From contig NZ_CP073588.1 in assembly GCF_021560015.1 (NCBI RefSeq), positions 3,828,501 to 3,892,500 on the forward strand: a stretch of DNA of 64,000 bases, read 5' to 3'. How positions within the stretch are numbered: the first letter of the stretch is position 1; every line of letters starts with the position of its first letter. Made by a program: the position numbers and the translations under genes. Below the pieces are notes generated by a model. The model was not told the DNA's origin. It made no database searches and worked only from the letters and a program-made list of their open reading frames with translations. The DNA is from Shewanella vesiculosa (GTDB taxonomy: Bacteria > Pseudomonadota > Gammaproteobacteria > Enterobacterales > Shewanellaceae). Below, piece by piece: positions 58,505 through 64,000 of this stretch.

Positions 58505-59607
58505 TGAACAGTAATATTGGCAGTTCTCCTAAGATATTGATTATGGCTGGCGGTACGGGTGGGCATGTTTTCCCGGCACTAGCAGTAGCAAAGTACTTAG
58601 CTGACAAAGGTTGGCAAGTACGTTGGTTAGGTACAGCCGATCGTATGGAGGCTCGTCTCGTGCCACAGCATGGATTTGATATTGAATTTATCGATATTAA
58701 AGGTGTGCGAGGTAATGGGCTCATACGTAAGTTAGCGGCTCCGTTTAAAATTATACGTTCAATTATTCAAGCTAAAGCTGTGATTGATGACTTTCAGCCC
58801 GACGTCATTCTAGGGATGGGCGGGTTTGCCAGTGGCCCTGGTGGCGTGGCGGGTAAATTAGCTGGTATTCCGCTGGTGTTGCATGAGCAAAATGCCATTC
58901 CAGGATTAACCAACAAATTGCTGTCTAAGATTGCCAAAAAGGTTTTGTGTGCATTTCCTAATACCTTTGCCAGTAATGTGGCCAATGTTGAGGTGGTAGG
59001 CAATCCCATTCGCCAAGAGCTGATCGAGTTAGGCGAACACATTAAAACCCCACAAGCAGATGCGTTAAGGGTGCTAGTGGTGGGTGGCAGTTTAGGCGCA
59101 AAAGTATTGAATGACGTTATGCCAGCGGTGGTGGCTCATTTATGCAAATACCATTCACTGACAGTTTGGCACCAAGTGGGCAAAAACAACCAAGCAAGTG
59201 TCAAGGCTAACTACCAGCAGCTTGGGCAGTCCGACAGTGTCAATGTTGCTGAATTTATTGATGATATGGAAGCCGCTTATCGTTGGGCTGATGTCGTAGT
59301 CTGTCGATCAGGTGCTCTTACTGTATCAGAACTGGCTGCTGTGGGCTTACCGAGTATTTTAGTGCCATATCCACATGCAGTGGATGATCACCAAACCGTA
59401 AATGCATCGGTACTTGTTGATGCTGGCGCAGGATTTTTATTACCACAAACCATTTTAAATGCAGATAATCTTGCGGAAAAGTTGCAGTTATTTGCTGAGA
59501 ATAGACAAGAACTTGCCCTGATGGGGCTTAAAGCAAGAGGTGTAGCAGTATTAGATGCCACTGAACGAGTAGCAGATATTTGTGCCTCATTTGCGAGAAA
59601 GGGTTGA
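58504..59607 (+). CDS. murG: Undecaprenyl-PP-MurNAc-pentapeptide GlcNAc transferase
   Basis: 367 residues. It adds GlcNAc to lipid I, making lipid II on the inner face of the membrane. The N-terminal loop is [14 protein letters not shown], and GGSLGA and [29 protein letters not shown] are donor-site motifs. murC follows one base after its stop. Confidence 0.97.
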   Translation: MNSNIGSSPKILIMAGGTGGHVFPALAVAKYLADKGWQVRWLGTADRMEARLVPQHGFDIEFIDIKGVRGNGLIRKLAAPFKIIRSIIQAKAVIDDFQPDVILGMGGFASGPGGVAGKLAGIPLVLHEQNAIPGLTNKLLSKIAKKVLCAFPNTFASNVANVEVVGNPIRQELIELGEHIKTPQADALRVLVVGGSLGAKVLNDVMPAVVAHLCKYHSLTVWHQVGKNNQASVKANYQQLGQSDSVNVAEFIDDMEAAYRWADVVVCRSGALTVSELAAVGLPSILVPYPHAVDDHQTVNASVLVDAGAGFLLPQTILNADNLAEKLQLFAENRQELALMGLKARGVAVLDATERVADICASFARKG

Positions 59608-59608
59608 A

Positions 59609-61063
59609 ATGACAAAGACAGAAAAATACGCACAGCTTCGTAGCATGATCCCTGAGATGAGACGGATCAAACGCATTCATTTTGTTGGCATTGGTGGTGC
59701 TGGCATGGGTGGGATTGCGGAAGTGCTAGTGAATGAAGGCTATCAAGTGAGCGGTTCGGATATTGCCATCAATAGTGTGACTGAACGTTTAGTCAGTTTG
59801 GGTGCGAAAATCATTATTGGCCATCAGGCCCAAAGTGTTGAGCAGGTTGATGTCGTCGTGGTTTCAACAGCGATTAACCAGCAAAATCCTGAGATTATCG
59901 CAGCCAAAGAATTACGTATTCCGATTGTACGTCGTGCAGAGATGCTAGCCGAGTTAATGCGCTATCGCCATGGTGTTGCCATTGCAGGTACTCACGGTAA
60001 AACCACCACTACTAGCTTAATTGCCAGTGTATATGGTCAAGCTGAACGCGACCCGACATTTGTCATCGGTGGCTTACTCAATAGTGCAGGTACCAATGCA
60101 CGCTTAGGCACTAGTCGATACCTTATTGCTGAAGCAGACGAAAGTGATGCAAGCTTTTTACATTTGCAACCAATGGTGAGTGTGGTCACCAATATTGAAG
60201 CCGATCATATGGATACCTATGGTGGTGATTTTGAAAAGTTGAAAACCACCTTTATTGATTTTTTACATAACCTGCCGTTTTACGGTGTAGCCGTTATGTG
60301 TATTGATGATGAGGTTATTCGCGAAATCATGCCGCGTATTGGCCGACAAGTTGTGACCTATGGTTTTAGTGACGATGCCGATGTACAGGCGATTAATTTT
60401 TCTCAAAATGGCCATCAGTCAAGCTTTACGGTGAAACGTCACAATAAAGAGAATCTCGATATTGTGCTTAATTTGCCAGGCGAGCATAACGTACTTAATG
60501 CATTAGCTGCGATTGCGGTTGCCAGTGAAGACGACATTGATGATAGCGCTATTGTGCAAGCGCTTGCACAATTTGAAGGTATTGGTCGACGTTTTCAGCA
60601 TTTAGGTGAATTTGAAACACCTAATGGCAATGTGATGCTAGTAGATGATTACGGTCATCATCCAAGTGAAGTATTAGCAACGATTAAAGCGGCTAGGGCT
60701 GGTTGGCCAGATAAGCGCCTAGTTATGGCATATCAGCCGCATCGATACAGCCGTACCCGTGATTTATATGAAGATTTTGTCGATGTGTTGTCGCAAGTAG
60801 ATTGTTTATTATTATTAGATGTTTATGCCGCTGGTGAAGCGCCTATTCCCGGTGCGGACGGACGCGCTTTATGTCGCTCTATTCGCTTACGTGGCCAGAT
60901 AGACCCTATTTTTATTGCCAGTCCAGATCAGCTAGCCGCGGTATTGCCTGATGTATTGCAACATGGTGATTTATTCATGACCCAGGGTGCAGGTAATATT
61001 GGTAGTTTATCGAAAGAATTAGCTCAGAATAATCTGGGTTGTAAAGTACTTGCTGAAGAGTAA
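59609..61063 (+). CDS. murC: UDP-MurNAc-L-alanine ligase
   Basis: 484 residues from the ATG at 59609; an in-frame extension upstream overlaps murG and is not needed. It adds the first amino acid of the peptide stem. [17 protein letters not shown] is the N-terminal nucleotide site, [10 protein letters not shown] the ATP loop and DYGHHPSEV a late motif. The usual ddlB neighbour is missing after it. Confidence 0.97.
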   Translation: MTKTEKYAQLRSMIPEMRRIKRIHFVGIGGAGMGGIAEVLVNEGYQVSGSDIAINSVTERLVSLGAKIIIGHQAQSVEQVDVVVVSTAINQQNPEIIAAKELRIPIVRRAEMLAELMRYRHGVAIAGTHGKTTTTSLIASVYGQAERDPTFVIGGLLNSAGTNARLGTSRYLIAEADESDASFLHLQPMVSVVTNIEADHMDTYGGDFEKLKTTFIDFLHNLPFYGVAVMCIDDEVIREIMPRIGRQVVTYGFSDDADVQAINFSQNGHQSSFTVKRHNKENLDIVLNLPGEHNVLNALAAIAVASEDDIDDSAIVQALAQFEGIGRRFQHLGEFETPNGNVMLVDDYGHHPSEVLATIKAARAGWPDKRLVMAYQPHRYSRTRDLYEDFVDVLSQVDCLLLLDVYAAGEAPIPGADGRALCRSIRLRGQIDPIFIASPDQLAAVLPDVLQHGDLFMTQGAGNIGSLSKELAQNNLGCKVLAEE

Positions 61064-61108
61064 TAAAGCGATTGATTTTTCACCAATTATTGCGTGTAAA
61101 AATCGAGC

Positions 61109-61137
61109 TTTAAACCTTCTGGATTGGTCTATATAAT
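61109..61137 (+). promoter_or_regulatory. Candidate promoter for ftsQAZ
   Basis: TTTAAA (61109-61114), a 17-bp spacer and a perfect TATAAT (61132-61137) lie in the 124-bp gap before ftsQ, where ddlB sits in E. coli. Internal promoters for ftsQAZ are known in enterics. Confidence 0.65.
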
Positions 61138-61187
61138 GACCGATCTTTTGGGATTAACTCCGGAACAATATCAGAGGCGGATTTAAG

Positions 61188-61955
61188 GTGTCGTGGAGCG
61201 ATAAAGGGCGGCAACTAAAACATAAACTGGCTCGTGTTAATTGGTATTTTTGCACTGGCGTACTGTTTTTATTCAGTGTACTTGGCACCGTAGTATGGGG
61301 TGGGGTGAAATTGCATGATCTGCTCAATGATGCAGATGCATTACCAATTGAAGCGGTTGCCATTAAAGGCGAGCGAATTTATACCACCGATGACGAGATA
61401 AAGAACGCCTTGCAATCATTAATGCAAAGTAGTTTTTTTAGTGCCGATGTTGCGGATGTTCAAAAAGCATTAGAAGCTTTGCCGTGGGTTTATCATGCAT
61501 CTGTTAGGCGTGAATGGCCGGCAAAGTTTAAGATCACTTTACAAGAGCAGCAAGCTGTAGCGCATTGGAATGAAGTGTCTTGGCTCAATACTAATGGTGA
61601 GGTTTTTGATGCGTTAGCGCATGCAGAACATGATACGTTACCTAAGTTATATGGCCCTGAAGGGGCTGAAATGGAAGTCTTGACCAGCTATAAGCAGTTA
61701 GATGAGTTATTGACGATAAACCAGTTTAAGTTGGCCAGTTTACGCCTAAGTCCACGTCATGCTTGGCATGCAGTATTGGCTAATGGCATTCAAATTGAAC
61801 TTGGTCGAGAAGATAAAATGGCAAGGATACAACGCTTTATAAATGTGTATCCTACTTTGAAGCAGAGTGATAAACCCGTTGCAACCGTTGATTTACGTTA
61901 CGATACCGGGTTCGCCGTAGGTTGGGATGATTCAGAAAAAGAGAGTCGACAATAA
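61188..61955 (+). CDS. ftsQ: Cell division protein FtsQ
   Basis: 255 residues from a GTG start. It has one membrane segment (about 20-41), then a POTRA domain (about 52-125, IEAVAIKGERIYTTDDEI) and a beta domain. FtsQ links cytoplasmic Z-ring parts to FtsBL and FtsWI. ftsA begins on the next base after its stop. Low sequence conservation is normal; position and topology decide. Confidence 0.93.
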   Translation: MSWSDKGRQLKHKLARVNWYFCTGVLFLFSVLGTVVWGGVKLHDLLNDADALPIEAVAIKGERIYTTDDEIKNALQSLMQSSFFSADVADVQKALEALPWVYHASVRREWPAKFKITLQEQQAVAHWNEVSWLNTNGEVFDALAHAEHDTLPKLYGPEGAEMEVLTSYKQLDELLTINQFKLASLRLSPRHAWHAVLANGIQIELGREDKMARIQRFINVYPTLKQSDKPVATVDLRYDTGFAVGWDDSEKESRQ

Positions 61956-63191
61956 ATGACCAAAAATCAGGAAAGAAACCTCATCGTGGGGTTAGATATA
62001 GGGACATCCAAAGTCGCAGTGATCATTGGCGAAGTATTACCTGATGGTGAAATTAGTGTCATTGGTTTAGGTAATCATCCTTCTCGCGGTATGGACAAAG
62101 GCGGCGTAAATGACCTCGACTCTATCGTACGCAGCGTGCAGCGAGCGTTAGATCAAGCAGAGCTTATGGCAGATTGTCAGGTTGCCTCTGTGTATTTAAG
62201 CATTTCGGGTAAGCACATTGCTTGTCAAAATGAAAATGGCATGGTGTCGATTAACGACGAAGAAGTGACTCAGGAAGATGTTGACAACGTTATTCATACC
62301 GCGCGCTCGGTTAAGATCCCGACAGAACGTCGTATTTTACACGTATTACCACAAGAATATTCTATCGATGTTCAAGACGGGATTAAGAGCCCAATTGGCA
62401 TGTCGGGCATGCGTATGGAAGCGAAAGCGCATATCGTGACCTGTGCCAATGATATGGCCAAAAATATTACTAAGAGTGTTGAACGCTGTGGGCTAAAAGT
62501 TGACGATTTAGTGTTTTCTGGTATCGCCTCCGCAGATTCAGTGCTCACAAATGATGAGAAAGATTTAGGTGTGTGTATTGTTGATATTGGTGGTGGAACA
62601 ACCGATATTGCTGTATATACCAACGGCGCATTACGGCATTGTGCGGTGATCCCAGTAGCGGGTAACCAAGTTACCAGTGACATTGCCAAGATATTCAGAA
62701 CGCCCTTAACGCATGCAGAACAAATTAAGGTGCAATTTGCCAGTGCCAGAAGTTCAACCGTCAGTCGTGAAGACAGTATTGAAGTACCATCAGTAGGTGG
62801 TCGACCTTCACGCAGCATGTCACGTCATACGCTGGCAGAAGTGGTAGAGCCAAGATACCAAGAATTGTTTGAGCTTGTGCTTAAGCAGTTACAAGATAGC
62901 GGATTAGAAGATCAAATTGCTGCAGGGATTGTACTTACCGGAGGAACGTCATCGATATCGGGTGCCGTTGAAATTGCAGAAGCAACCTTTGGTATGCCAG
63001 TTCGTGTTGCCTCTCCGCTACCAGTTAAAGGATTATACGAATATGTGGATCAACCAATCTATTCTACCGGAATAGGGTTGCTTCATTATGGCGCAAGGCG
63101 AGTTATCGAACGACAGTTCGAGCGACCTGAGCGACAAGGGGTTACCAGCTTTTTGAATCGGGTCAAAAGTTGGTTTAAAGGTGAATTTTAA
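61956..63191 (+). CDS. ftsA: Cell division protein FtsA
   Basis: 411 residues. Actin-like ATPase that ties FtsZ polymers to the membrane and recruits later proteins. [12 protein letters not shown] (phosphate 1), [13 protein letters not shown] (phosphate 2) and the 1C subdomain are present. The C-terminal amphipathic helix ([13 protein letters not shown]) is the membrane-targeting sequence. ftsZ follows after 26 bp. Confidence 0.97.
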   Translation: MTKNQERNLIVGLDIGTSKVAVIIGEVLPDGEISVIGLGNHPSRGMDKGGVNDLDSIVRSVQRALDQAELMADCQVASVYLSISGKHIACQNENGMVSINDEEVTQEDVDNVIHTARSVKIPTERRILHVLPQEYSIDVQDGIKSPIGMSGMRMEAKAHIVTCANDMAKNITKSVERCGLKVDDLVFSGIASADSVLTNDEKDLGVCIVDIGGGTTDIAVYTNGALRHCAVIPVAGNQVTSDIAKIFRTPLTHAEQIKVQFASARSSTVSREDSIEVPSVGGRPSRSMSRHTLAEVVEPRYQELFELVLKQLQDSGLEDQIAAGIVLTGGTSSISGAVEIAEATFGMPVRVASPLPVKGLYEYVDQPIYSTGIGLLHYGARRVIERQFERPERQGVTSFLNRVKSWFKGEF

Positions 63192-63217
63192 TAACGCAGA
63201 CAAACGGAGATCAGACA

Positions 63218-64000
63218 ATGTTTGAGATCATGGATACACATTCAGACGAAGCGGTGATTAAAGTCATCGGCGTCGGTGGCGGCGGCGGAAATGCTGTCGA
63301 ACATATGGTAAAACACAGCATCGAAGGTGTTGAATTTATCGTCACAAATACAGATGCACAAGCACTACGTAAATCAAGTGCGGGTTCAACTATCCAGCTA
63401 GGGCGCGATGTTACTAAAGGCCTTGGTGCTGGCGCAAATCCTGATGTCGGTCGTCAAGCTGCTGAAGAAGATCGCGAGAACATTCGTGCAGCAATAAAAG
63501 GGTCTGACATGATCTTTATCGCTGCAGGCATGGGCGGTGGTACCGGTACCGGTGCTGCACCAGTCGTGGCTGAAATTGCGCGTGAAGAAGGTATTCTAAC
63601 GGTTGCTGTTGTGACTAAGCCTTTTCCTTTTGAAGGGAAAAAGCGTATGGCATATGCAGAACTTGGTATTGCTGAATTAGCTAAACATGTGGATTCGTTA
63701 ATTACGATCCCAAATGAAAAGTTATTAAAAGTATTGGGTCGTGGTACATCACTACTTGATGCCTTTGCTGCAGCTAACAACGTATTACTGGGTGCCGTTC
63801 AAGGTATTGCAGAGCTTATTACTCGCCCAGGTCTTATCAACGTCGATTTCGCCGATGTGAAAACAGTGATGTCTGAAATGGGTAATGCCATGATGGGTAC
63901 TGGTGTTGCTCGTGGTGATGATCGTGCAGAAGAAGCTGCAGAAGCTGCCGTTGCCAGTCCATTACTAGAAGATATCGATTTAGCTGGTGCTCGTGGCGTG
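63218..64000 (+). CDS. ftsZ: Cell division protein FtsZ (cut by window end)
   Basis: 261 codons are in the window, starting [27 protein letters not shown] after CGGAGA. Tubulin-like GTPase that forms the Z ring. The G-box GGGTGTG is at about 107-113, and NTDAQAL and the T7 loop start ([11 protein letters not shown]) are present. The C-terminal linker and the peptide that binds FtsA/ZipA and SlmA lie outside the window. Confidence 0.98.
   Translation, partial: MFEIMDTHSDEAVIKVIGVGGGGGNAVEHMVKHSIEGVEFIVTNTDAQALRKSSAGSTIQLGRDVTKGLGAGANPDVGRQAAEEDRENIRAAIKGSDMIFIAAGMGGGTGTGAAPVVAEIAREEGILTVAVVTKPFPFEGKKRMAYAELGIAELAKHVDSLITIPNEKLLKVLGRGTSLLDAFAAANNVLLGAVQGIAELITRPGLINVDFADVKTVMSEMGNAMMGTGVARGDDRAEEAAEAAVASPLLEDIDLAGARGV

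Overview
The window is a chromosomal segment of a marine gammaproteobacterium. The gene order (yicC/rph-pyrE, slmA-dut-coaBC/radC-rpmB-rpmG, recQ-yigI-rarD, leuABCD, and mraZ to ftsZ without ddlB between murC and ftsQ), the moderate AT content and the family variants point to Shewanella or a close relative. This assignment is inference from synteny; no rRNA gene is present to confirm it.

Positions 1-14,300 are an accessory region rich in defence-type genes. Its backbone is a leftward four-gene operon (10,055 to 4,676) of three tyrosine recombinases and a small coiled-coil protein, the layout of the ginABCD module of GInt genomic islands. Left of it lie a three-gene ABC-3C-type system (SMEK protein, middle component, DUF2326 ATPase; 1,561-4,494), a small XRE regulator behind two adjacent palindromes, and a divergent operon of an unrecognised 179-residue protein followed by a truncated superfamily 2 helicase. 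Right of the recombinases are a Fic AMP-transferase behind a cluster of GCCTC motifs, and a controller-type XRE protein coupled to a nuclease-helicase (DUF2075). A restriction-modification style C-box sits in front of that XRE gene.

Positions 14,365-21,439 hold a DcuB-type C4-dicarboxylate transporter, a serine beta-lactamase-family protein, and a PadR regulator with a membrane partner. A complete IS66-family element (18,023-20,370) with an 8-bp target duplication lies between the beta-lactamase-family gene and padR. It appears to have split a divergent gene pair that shares operator motifs. Its tnpC is broken by two frameshifts.

Positions 21,785-47,131 are core genome: RNA metabolism (yicC, rph), pyrimidine, folate and coenzyme A synthesis (pyrE, folE, coaBC, dut), nucleoid occlusion (slmA), ribosomal proteins L28 and L33, arginine synthesis (argA behind two ArgR boxes), recQ, a TPR protein with a degenerate GGDEF domain, the leucine operon with a leader peptide and attenuator, a FadL-type porin and glycerol kinase.

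Positions 48,404-64,000 are the division and cell wall cluster mraZ-rsmH-ftsL-ftsI-murE-murF-mraY-murD-ftsW-murG-murC-ftsQ-ftsA-ftsZ (ftsZ cut by the window end). It starts from a promoter followed by three MraZ-type GTGGR repeats. These genes make UDP-MurNAc-pentapeptide, lipid I and lipid II, build septal peptidoglycan and assemble the Z ring. No tRNA, rRNA or CRISPR array was seen.
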